Shown here: positions 24,886 to 33,879 of the stretch, piece after piece
Layout: every line of letters begins with the position of its first letter
Numbering within the stretch: position 1 is the stretch's first letter
Origin: Pilasporangium apinafurcum
Lineage: Eukaryota; Oomycota; Peronosporomycetes; Pythiales; Pythiaceae
Direction of reading: 5' to 3'
Length of the DNA stretch: 64,000 nucleotides
NCBI GenBank assembly: GCA_001600495.1
Contig: BCKE01000014.1
Coordinates: 432,063 to 496,062, forward strand
The notes under the pieces: model-generated
The model's database searches: none
The model's input: the letters and a program-made list of their open reading frames with translations, nothing else
What the model was told of the DNA's origin: nothing
Position numbers and translations under genes: made by a program

Positions 24886-25272
24886 TTATCCTGCTTTATA
24901 GACCATAATGGCTTTCTCATTATAGTAAAAGAAGACGAAATTCCGAGTGACGTGGGTGACATACGAGCCGAAATTTCGACCAATGCAAACGACCCAGTGC
25001 GGATCCCACATCGTATCCAAGTGTGCCTTGATCTCTTCACAAACCTACAAGATAGTATACACATCGAACAATCAGCCTCATAAGTCCTATCCAGGTCTGA
25101 GAATGCAGATAAAACGTACTGCCAGTCCTTGTTTCTCCCATTCTTCCGTATCGTAGTTGGCCAAACGTGAGGTCACATGTTTAATTGCATCTTCCAACAC
25201 ATCGTCCTCCATATCGCAGGGCATTTTCACCTTCGCACCCCACATGTGCTGCCAACTTGGTGCTTCGCCCAT
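24886..25272 (-). CDS. Dynein light chain, LC8-like superfamily
   Basis: Two exons (25272-25120 and 25044-24886) encode 102 residues, the usual size of a dynein light chain. After a short head ('MGEAPSWQHMWGAKVKMPCD') the protein has the two-helix segment 'DVLEDAIKHVTSRLANYDTE' and the beta-strand region 'WVVCIGRNFGSYVTHVTRN', ending 'FVFFYYNEKAIMVYKAG'. This is the DYNLL/DNAL4-type fold, which dimerises at the base of dynein or in axonemal complexes. The sequence is divergent from canonical LC8, so an axonemal light chain is more likely than the cytoplasmic hub. The stop is about 36 bases from the end of the C1 element. The 5' side is a divergent promoter shared with the coiled-coil gene. 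Confidence 0.85.
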
Positions 25273-25324
25273 CGCTTTTGTGTGCTGATGATAAGCAAAA
25301 GATTCGCGTCGTTTCAGCTTTTCA

Positions 25325-25344
25325 TTTTAGAAACGTTTCTAAAA
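25325..25344. promoter_or_regulatory. Perfect 20-bp palindrome in divergent promoter
   Basis: TTTTAGAAACGTTTCTAAAA is a perfect palindrome lying between the start codons of the dynein light chain (minus, 25272) and the coiled-coil/IQ gene (plus, 25361). It is a candidate site for a dimeric transcription factor that serves both genes; no known factor is assigned. Confidence 0.5.
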
Positions 25345-25360
25345 CTCTAAAAAACAATGA

Positions 25361-28300
25361 ATGATGTGGTCCACATGTTCTACGCTGGTACTCGAAACGC
25401 CACGAACGTTTGCCAGAGAGATGCAATTGATGAGCAAAGGCGCTGCCGCTGCTACCGCCAATACAACCTATACGCATATCACAGTATGTTTCTGTAACTC
25501 CACTTGAGCGATTGATCCTTCAGCATGCAAGTGGAGAGGTGATAATAAGCTTTATGTGAATTTATAGATTGAACAGCAGCGCCGTGACTTGGAGAAAACC
25601 AAAGAGGAGCTTGTGCAGACCAAGCGACAATTAGTCGAGCGGGTATGTAGACATAGTAATGGATTTGTGCAGCTTATTAACGTCTAAGGGCAGATAAAGA
25701 TTGATGGATATGATGATTGTGTGTGGCACAGGATGAGACGATTATGCAGCTCAAGGCGACGGTGCAGAAACAACAGGAAACTTTGCGCAAAAAAGATAAA
25801 GACGTGAGATTTTCTACAGTTGTACGCCGAATTCCCCCATTCGTCATGTAGGTCTGAGCTGGAAAGTATTGGTATAGTTGCAGGCCGTGCTTGCGGTGTT
25901 ACGGGCACCACAAGATGCAGAATTGACCAGGACAAGGAAGCAGGAGCTCCTGGATCGCTTGATCATGGAAACGCAGCAGCGTGTATGGGAAAACAAATGT
26001 ACATTGTGTCTGCTGTAAATAGTGTCTGACTGAGCATCTATATGTATGCGCATGTTGGGATAGGTCGCAAATGCAGAAGCCATAGCAGAAGAACGAAAGA
26101 AGGAACTAAATCGACTGAAATACAGCAGGTGTGTCTATCTCGTCCAAGCAGCCTGCCGCTAAGAAGCTTGTATACTGATCCTTCATATCAACTCTGTAGT
26201 AAATTCCTTCGTTTTCAAGAGTTGGAAATTGAGCTTGAAGAATGTTACGCTGAAATTCACCGCCTGACAGACAAATTACGCAGCACAAACCCATTAAAAG
26301 CGGCTCCAAGCAGCGCTCCATCAAGGACGAAAACTCCGCAGTCGGGTGGAATGAAGCAAATTAAGAAGTCTTCTGGAAGTTCTACCAGTATAGGATCGAC
26401 TTCAGTTAATAACCATGGTAACCCCGGTCAGGGATGGATGAATTCACGATGTGAAAATTCAGTGGGTTACATTCAGTCAGTACGGCCGCAGAATGAAAAG
26501 TTAGCAATGAAAGAAAGTTTTGTCGCAAAAACCCGTCGGCGTGCTATCGAGGCTGAATATTTTAAGCAGGTTCGATTGGCGCAGTTAGAGGCGGAATGCG
26601 AGTTGGAGGAAAATATGCATATTCGCGTGGCGCGACAGGCGAAATCACACGCGGAAGCTTTGAAAAGACAGCAGCAGCTGGAGGAAGCGCAGAGATTGCA
26701 ATATCAAAAGCGGTTAATGGAAGAAAAAGCAGCAATAGTAAGAGCACCAGCACTTGATGGTGCAAAGAAATATGAAGGAAGCATAACAGAGAAAGTACCA
26801 GACGATAGTGCGACGGATGCACGTAAGCCGGGTGGTATATCGCCTACAGTCTTGGAGTCGTCTGTGCAGGAAATAGCTATCACTTCGGATGTTCATACCG
26901 ACAATCAAGAAGAAAGCAAAGCAGCAATTGCGCACGAACAACCATTAGCAGACATATCCGGTTCCAAATCCAGTGCAAGCGCCACAACAGCCGGTGATGA
27001 CTCTTCAAAGCCAAACCAAAATATATCGCTGGTTGCTCCTGTTCGACCAGACTTAGAGGACCAGGACGGATATGAAAGCGACGAGGACGTGGAAGCACAA
27101 GAGGAGATAAGTAGGGCTATAAATCGAACTGATCGCAGTGACGATGATCTACATCTTGAAGAATCGATGGAAGAACACGAACATGATAAAGCAGTAGGTT
27201 CGTACAACCAACATCCACTCTCAACCGTGGATGCTGAACAAGGCCTGGCAGAGAAGCAGAATGAAGAGGGAGAAGTCGTGGACGATGAAACAGATTCCAA
27301 TGATCCGGCTAACAGGACTGATTTTACGACTGTAGTTAACAAGTCCAAGCACGACGCAATCCTGCAGTTATATGAGGAGGAGGAATTTGATGAAAATGAC
27401 GACGGCGGGAAGCATGAACATATGGAAAAGCACACTAATGGCGAGGTTGAAATGAATGTGGACATTGAAAAAGAAGCGAAACCTGACTATGCTGATCATA
27501 GCTCTGGTATGGCAGATATTAATGCGTCTATCAAAGTCCACATTCCAGAGAATCCAGAAACACAGCTTTCAGTGACAGAAGAGCAGTACTCAAGCGAGAG
27601 TCACCACAGTTTTGCAGATGAGGATCCTGTGGAACCTCATCCCGCCGAAGTATGCAATAATATCAGTAAAACAGAAACCGAACCTGCTGTCAAAGAAGTT
27701 GGTCCCGAGAATACGTCAGATGATCACAACCATGAAGAAGAGGTGGCCTTGGATGGCCATCAGCACTGTAGCATTGATACTACGATCGCCATTGCAGTTC
27801 AAGAGAAGCATATCGAGCCTCATTTTGATGAAGATAAACCGTTAAATCATACAAAAGATCATATCGTCACGACAAATATCACTTCTGCATCTGGGTTAGT
27901 TGATCCACCACTCCAAGATATTCTTAATGATGCTAACCTTAGCAACGACTGGGGGTCAGAGATAAAAGAGCATCCCGATCAAGACGTAAATCGCGAAGAA
28001 AAAAGGCAAAGCGCTGAGGAATGCACTGCTAGCTCTAGTTACTATGCTACACTCCATCTGGATACAGCAGAGCTCGAAGCAGCTATGGATGCGGCCGTGA
28101 GAAAGATTCAACGGTTCTGGCGAGACATGGAGCGGCGCTTTAAGCGAGTGTTTTCTTCAGACTCGTCAGGTGATGTGAAGGAAGAGGAGGTGCACAGCTA
28201 TGGCCATGAGGATCCCATCATCCACGTGGATGTGACAGAATCGATGGCATTATCAGCTGAAGCAAGCATGGAGCAAGACGCCAATTCTAGGGAATCATCT

Positions 28301-28483
28301 TCTCTAGAGGCAGTAGAACTCCCAGCAGAGGTGACTGAGACAGCAAACGGATCAAAACTCACCGCTATAGCACTCAGTAGAGAGGTGACAGTAGAAACAG
28401 CAGACATGCACATGCCAATGGAGTTGCCCCTATCCACATCACAGGACGCAGATGACAATGAGAACAACATGGCTACATTTTGA
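25361..28483 (+). CDS. Coiled-coil protein with acidic region and IQ motif
   Basis: Six exons are inferred: 25361-25483, 25568-25642, 25732-25803, 25884-25982, 26064-26128 and 26200-28483, giving about 905 residues. The small exons encode continuous heptad-rich helices ('IEQQRRDLEKTKEELVQTKR', 'VANAEAIAEERKKELNRLKY', 'ELEIELEECYAEIHRLTDKL'). A second charged helix spans about 26560-26740 ('RRRAIEAEYFKQVRLAQLEA'). A long acidic, poorly conserved stretch follows. Near the C terminus is an IQ-like motif, 'AVRKIQRFWRDMERRFKRVF', which would bind calmodulin or a myosin-type light chain. The layout recalls ciliary IQ/coiled-coil proteins and the neighbour is a dynein light chain, but I cannot name an orthologue. 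Choice of start (ATGATG at 25361) rests on frame continuity. Confidence 0.75.
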
Positions 28484-28572
28484 CAGACATTCGTGCAACC
28501 TTCCTGTCACCTTTGCATCACCCCGATGGTCAACACGAACAAGGAACAGAAGAAGCACTAGTTGAGCGCAAC

Positions 28573-29221
28573 ATGATCTCGTGCATAGCTGTTGTAGGCG
28601 CCGCTGTGAGTGTCTGATGATGATTATGTAGATTATATGTAGCGCAGTAATTCGTCCCCTGACGGCTTGATGTTGTTTTGCAGAACAGCCCGCTCTACAT
28701 TCGCACGTTCGACGAAGACGAAGACCTCGGATTCCATTACATCGCGCACGTGTCACTCGACATCATTGAGGAGAAAATGCGAACCGCTGGAATCGTCACT
28801 GCAAAAGACGATATGTATTTGGGCTTCCTCGGTCCCATCGAAGACTACCGCGTGTACGACTAATTTACCATTCTCATACTGACCGCAAGGATATGGTTTG
28901 ACTGACTTTTATCTTGGTGAGTGTTAGGTATGGTTATGTGACAAATACATCCGTCAAGTTCATTGTTATCATGCAGGATACGCCCGTGCGTGAGTCGGAA
29001 CTTCGATCGGTACGTCGATAGCTGCTCTCTTTGGCTTATTATGGACATCTCAGTGGAACTGAACGGATTTATCGGTCTGTCAGTTTTTCGCGGAGCTGCA
29101 CAAAATGTACGTGAACGCTGTTTCCAATCCGTTTGCGCCCATCGGTGAACGTATCACGTCGCAGAATTTTGAAAAGAAAATTCACAATCTCGTCGTACAG
29201 CACAATAGCACCAATGCATAA
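28573..29221 (+). CDS. TRAPPC2L: TRAPP complex subunit TRAPPC2L (sedlin-like)
   Basis: Four exons (28573-28605, 28684-28853, 28928-29009, 29084-29221) encode about 140 residues, the size of TRAPPC2L. The product begins 'MISCIAVVGAANSPLYIRTF' across the first intron and has the family's 'FHYIAHVSLDIIEEK', 'MYLGFLGPIEDYRVYGYVTN' and a C-terminal 'FFAELHKMYVNAVSNPF'. This longin-fold protein is a core subunit of the TRAPP tethering complex, a GEF for Rab1/Ypt1 in ER-Golgi traffic. The second intron donor falls inside CGCGT|GTACGA; joining it to 28928 restores the conserved VYGYVTN. The gene starts 90 bases after the coiled-coil gene and converges on Pelota. Confidence 0.92.
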
Positions 29222-29293
29222 CTAAAACAAGAAAACAAATATCGATATTTTTTCTTCAACAATCGAGCCTTCTTCCACTTCATTCTCTTCTAT

Positions 29294-30811
29294 CTACATG
29301 GACAGCGCATCCATAGATAAATCACCAACGCCACTACCGTTTTTCAGCTCGTTTAGGTCCGAATCCGAGTCATCGTCGTCACTGTCGTCATCACCATCAT
29401 CGATATCGGGCATCGGAAACCGCAGAATGGCCGCAACCCCGCTTAGTTGCCCCAATTTCTCGCCAGAAACGTGCAGACTACTGAATAATCGTACTTGACC
29501 GCCATTGTCACGAACGCTTTCCACAAGATTCACGTATTTCCGCCGCGTGGCAATGTCTTGGCTCCGAAAGAGTTCGTCCGTGATCATCAACGTCTCGATC
29601 GCGAGATTGTCGTTCGCTTTCGACACGTGGTTGTAGCCGTAATAGGCGCGATCCTGATCTTGATGTAGCATGTTGAAGAACGTTTCCAGGCACTTGACGT
29701 CTTCAACTGCCTTTGTATCAGCCACTTGCGATTGAATTGCCTGTTAACACAAGAATAAATAGTCAAGACCCAATGCTCACAGCATTAACAGTCAACAATC
29801 ACGTACAGGATCATTCAATACTTCGTCCAAGGCATGTTTGTGCCCAGAAGACGCATGACACAAGATAAACTTGGCTTTATTCTCCAACAGCAGCTTGTCG
29901 TCCTGTCGAATGGCCTGCTCCGTCATAAACTTGAAGAAGTCATCCTTCACAAACCCTGGACTGGCGAGCAACACACATTTGACGAGCTTAAAATCGATGT
30001 GGTTCTTGATTGAGCGCACAATATTCTCGTAAAACTTTTCCATCCCTTTCGCGTGCGCTGTGCTCCCCGTGCGTTTCTTTGGGATGCTCGTCTCGACTTT
30101 CGCTTTGATGATCGTCATATGGCCTTTGATCAAACACAAATGCGCCAGACCAGCCTGCATCACCACAGCCGCCAGTTCAGCTTGCTTGGCGATGTCGCAA
30201 GCCAGATCAATACGCTCGAGAGACATAACGTCCCAGCAGTTCTTCGTGAGTGTAAAATCGCGGTTCATTTCCAGATCTAACGTGTGATAGGCGCCAAGCT
30301 GCATATAAATAATGTGGTCATGATGTTAGCGCAGGGTTGCAAAACACCTTCCAATATTTCAGAATCAAAACGTACGCGAACGTGTTGGCTCTCCATGATA
30401 TTTTTGCCCTTGATCCGCAAGACACACTGTGATGGATCGAAGTTTACTTGTTCCACCTAAGAACCTCAGAGCAGCAATACATTGAACCATTTTGCAATTG
30501 TAGTGATGCCAATAAACCGCATGTGTGTTACCTGAATCTGCAGCGTCATGCGCACCCGCTGGCTACTCGTCGATCCTGTCGCTCCTTCTTTCACCACCTA
30601 ATTAATCATCATCAAGTCAACATTACGTGGTGCACCACACAATGAGGATGCTAAGTGTACGTTTACTTACTTTGCGGACGGTGGTAGTCTTAACCGAGTC
30701 AGAGATGTGGATGAGGTTGTAGACGTGCCACATGTCTTCCGGTTCTTCCGCGCGCAGCACCACGTATCCAGCGCCATCCTTCTCGTTGATCTGCTTCTTC
30801 AACAACTTCAT
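29294..30811 (-). CDS. PELO: Pelota/Dom34, ribosome rescue factor
   Basis: Five exons (30811-30671, 30597-30532, 30456-30376, 30298-29807, 29740-29294) give 408 residues. The N-terminal Lsm-like domain reads '[20 protein letters not shown]' and continues '[13 protein letters not shown]'. The central domain contains '[20 protein letters not shown]' and '[16 protein letters not shown]'. The C-terminal eRF1-like domain has '[20 protein letters not shown]' and '[21 protein letters not shown]'-type sequence, ending in an acidic tail. Pelota lacks the GGQ motif of eRF1, as here, and with Hbs1 and ABCE1 splits ribosomes stalled on mRNA. It is tail-to-tail with TRAPPC2L with about 70 bases between stops. 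Confidence 0.96.
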
Positions 30812-31111
30812 CTTCCTTCACTTGGGTGTTGTTCCTGGTGTAGATCAAGAGTGATGCAAAGATGCAATTTATGGAATTCGGACAACATTCAAGCAACTTT
30901 TATTACTTCATTAGACAAAAACGGGTACCAGTTCCATTTTATCTTTATTCCCCACAGCATTGTACCATGCGTGGTACAAATGGGAAAATAGCTACACTCA
31001 TCCGTTCCCGGAATCATAGCAGTGAGGACTTTTATCACCTCAGTTTTGACTTCGAGCACCACTTCACCCTTTACCCCTCGTGAAGGCCTTAAGTCTCCTC
31101 TTTTCCTTCAT
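30812..31111. other. Pelota upstream region and 3' flank of Fanzor B
   Basis: About 300 bases without a gene. Translation of the minus strand past the Fanzor B stop shows no further conserved domain. A perfect short hairpin lies at 30960-30979. The Pelota promoter must lie within this interval. Confidence 0.5.
30960..30979. repeat. Perfect hairpin 3' of Fanzor B
   Basis: TTGTACCATGCGTGGTACAA has 8-bp perfect arms and a 4-base loop. It sits about 130 bases beyond the stop of the Fanzor-like gene in that gene's sense. A similar TTGTAC-containing structure lies on the other side at 32298-32337, so it may mark one end of the element. Confidence 0.5.
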
Positions 31112-32105
31112 TTAGTCGATGAATAGCCTCAAAATGTTGATTGCGGCGTTGCTATCATGGTCCCACAATGTACGATGGCATTCACTATTTTTGCAGTGTC
31201 GCACACCATAAAGACCGTCACTGACAATTTCTTCGTCAGGCACATACCCTTTCATCTCTTTGTGACAAGCACAACACAGTATGCTCGTCCTGAATTCGTT
31301 CGCATCAGCAACACGACACCTGGAACTAATTTTCTTCCGTAGGAACAGCAATGTTGCCTTTACCCGAGCTTGCGAAACTTGCATCTTCATATGCAATAAC
31401 GGTTCATTTACCGCCACCTGTAAGGCTCTTGACTACCTTCTCGTACGTCTGTTGTCGATGGATGTAGGTCGACCATCGTAGCCTCTTCATCTTCTTTGAT
31501 AAATAGAAGGCAAGAAGACAATCCAAATACACGAGACAAAATCTCACCCGTTTCAAATAGGAGACAAGATTCGCAACTTTTGCCAAAGGAACGTTTTCAT
31601 TGAAGGTTTTGATGTTAGGCTCAGCATCGATCCACTCTTTGGTCAACTTTGTTTGTCTGTGATACCCGCACTCTCTGTAGAAATGGGTCTTCGACCAGTG
31701 AATGACTTCATGTTTCATGTTCTCTCCTTTTTCCAATTCAGGATTGGTGACCTCTCTGTTGCCGGCCAAGTTGACTATTGCAGATGAGCATCGATTGAAG
31801 AAGTTGTTATCCAATGGAGGAAGTTCTTCGCCAGCTTCCAATAATCGCAGAACATGGACGGATACCAGCATAGATGCCTCACATGCTATTCTTGAACAGA
31901 CTTGCACAGCCTCATCAATCTTTTCCACCATTTGTTTGTCTTTACAAAACTTTCGCCATCCAGTCTTCACAGTGGTGTATACGCTTTGCTTTTGTCGAAC
32001 TTTCCGTTCCCCAAAATCCGGGCGGGCTCTCCGCTTTTTAGTGGTGTTCTCTCCAATACCATCGCTCATTGATACCATTTTATCACAACGTTCAAAAACA
32101 AGCAC
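31112..32105 (-). mobile_element. Fanzor (TnpB-like nuclease) element, family B, decayed
   Basis: On the minus strand an N-terminal frame (32105-31404) gives 'KTGWRKFCKDKQMVEKIDEA', then 'EWIDAEPNIKTFNENVPLAK' and 'KMKRLRWSTYIHRQQTYEKV', matching the helical regions of Fanzor proteins. A second frame (31417-31112) carries the nuclease end: 'ANEFRTSILCCACH' (RuvC-II and first zinc-ribbon pair), 'VRHCKNSECHRTLWDHDSN' (second pair and RuvC-III), and 'AAINILRLFID' then stop. No RuvC-I Asp motif is visible where it should precede the 'YHRQTKLTKEW' region, which suggests an internal deletion. The two frames overlap out of register. It differs clearly from families A and C, so it is an independent lineage. 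Confidence 0.85.
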
Positions 32106-32297
32106 GCTTCGTAGTTGGCTTGATTTTTTTGGTGCCTTTGATTATGCTGTTTCTCAAAGCTGCAGTTCTTTCTATCTTGGCAAATGGTGTTGAAGCAGCA
32201 TTCAATGGATGGGTGCTAGGACGTGAGGTGGTAAATACTTCAATTCAATATGCTTCGCTATTGAGAGGCTCAGTAGAAACTAATACTGTAAAACAGT

Positions 32298-32337
32298 GTG
32301 TACTTCATAGAGTACAACTCTACTTTCTGTAGTACAC
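32298..32337. repeat. Nested hairpin 5' of Fanzor B
   Basis: GTGTACT (32298-32304) pairs with AGTACAC (32331-32337), and inside them AGAGT (32309-32313) pairs with ACTCT (32317-32321) around an ACA loop. The two-tier layout is like that at the 3' ends of Fanzor A copies, though the sequence differs. It may mark the other end of the family B element. Confidence 0.5.
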
Positions 32338-32432
32338 CTGGGGAAAAAAGGTCAAACAGCGTTTGCATAGTCCCTATTGGTATTTATGGGTACTACTTGC
32401 ACAAACGCCGCCAAAACAAGATATTCAAAACT

Positions 32433-33535
32433 TTACTTTGTCTCCTCTCGAGCTTTCTTGATGGCGGCTGAGATATCGACTCCCCGAGACTCACAGACAC
32501 CCAGACCAATGGCCGACCAGTCAAGATCACTGCGTCCTTTGGCTCGCTCGCTCAAAAACCGGTCAATCAATGCGGAGAGGAACGGCATGGGTACTTGCCT
32601 CTCCATCGCCATCTGGTGAGCGAGTCGCTGGTCTTTGTAGCCCAACTCGAGTGCAAACCCACCTGGCCGGTGATCGCGCTCTGAGACACGCTGCCCGTAG
32701 CCTTTGTGGATAACCGAGTTAAGGAACGTGTTGCTGTAGAACTGCATTGCCTGAACACGGTCGACACCATGCGCTTCCACGAGTGAGAGTGCTTCCGCCA
32801 TAGACTCAATCGCCGAGGCAATCAAAAAATTGCCACAGAGCTTGACAGCGTTGGCAGCGCCAGCGTCTTCGTGACTGAAGCTGTAGACACCAGCACTCGT
32901 ACATGTCAGGAATTCAGTCGCAGTCTCTACGGCTTCAGTAGTGGAAGCAGAGATGACAAAGTTAGCCTGCATGGTTTCCATGCCATCAGGACGAGCGAAG
33001 ATCGGAGCAGCGACATAAGATGTGCTACTTTCCTTGTGTTTCGAGTCTAACAGGCGTGATGTATCTGGATGAATCGTAGAACAGCTAACGTGCATGGCAC
33101 CAGGCTGCATGTTGGACAATAATCCCGATTGAGATTTTGATGAATCTCCCAACACCACTCGGCTGACGACCTCATCGTTTGGTAAGACAGAGAAGATGGT
33201 CTGGACTTTAGCAGCGATTTCTTCGACAGAATCCGCTGCTGTTGCTCCGAGTTGCACTAACTTGTTGACGTTGCTGTGATTTGTATCGAAACAAAGCACA
33301 TCATAGCCATTCTTGACAAAGTTGTGCGCCATGGGAAACCCCATGTTGCCCAATCCAATGAATCCGATCGGCTGCTTCACCTCCCTTTGAGCTAAACAAT
33401 ACGGATACACACCAGACGATGTATAACATGGCTTCATGCATTCTGCAGTTGCAGTTATAAAACGTAACACTCACTCGACAATCGGCGAACCAGCGCCACA
33501 GCGCCGCTCTTGACGGTATTCCCACGCATGATCAT
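32433..33535 (-). CDS. Beta-hydroxyacid dehydrogenase (3-hydroxyisobutyrate dehydrogenase-like), mitochondrial
   Basis: Two exons, 33535-33475 and 33391-32433, encode 339 residues. The first exon gives 'MIMRGNTVKSGAVALVRRLS' followed by 'TQREVKQP', an arginine-rich, acid-free leader typical of mitochondrial import; an ATG inside the intron would give a longer but unlikely start. The Rossmann motif is 'IGFIGLGNMGFPMAHNFVKN'. The catalytic Lys lies in 'GAANAVKLCGNFLIAS', as in all beta-hydroxyacid dehydrogenases. The C-terminal helical domain has 'GYKDQRLAHQMAMERQVPMP'. The family oxidises 3-hydroxyisobutyrate in valine breakdown, or reduces glyoxylate or succinic semialdehyde. The substrate loop 'APIFARPDGMETMQ' departs from the classic HIBADH pattern, so the substrate is uncertain. 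Confidence 0.85.
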
Positions 33536-33879
33536 CCTCGCTTGCTCTCTCGTGCTTTGTATCTCTCAGATATGACAATGACTAAGCGTTCTTTTGTTCT
33601 TCTGCCTGAATGTTGACTCCTCTTCCTAGCTGCTCATCTTAGTGTCATCAAGGAAGGTCATACCTGAGAGAAATCTTTAGAATTTGATAAATTATCAGAT
33701 TTGACATTGAACCTTCCAAATCTGTTATTTTGGGTTTTTTGAGGTTTTAATTATTTTAGGTTGGAGGGGCGGAGGAGCGACACTGGTGCCGAGTGGCAGG
33801 AAGGGCTCATTTGCTCATAGAAACCGAGTCTCGCCGCAATCCCTACCGGTATTGGAAAGTTTTTTTTTTAGCATGAAAC

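Noticed and set aside
29401-29730. Plus-strand serine-rich frame near 29298-29498
   Set aside because: It is the antisense of the acidic tail of Pelota.
32069-32332. 87-residue plus-strand hydrophobic frame
   Set aside because: It lies in the flank of Fanzor B, overlaps the nested hairpin and has no domain or codon pattern supporting a gene.
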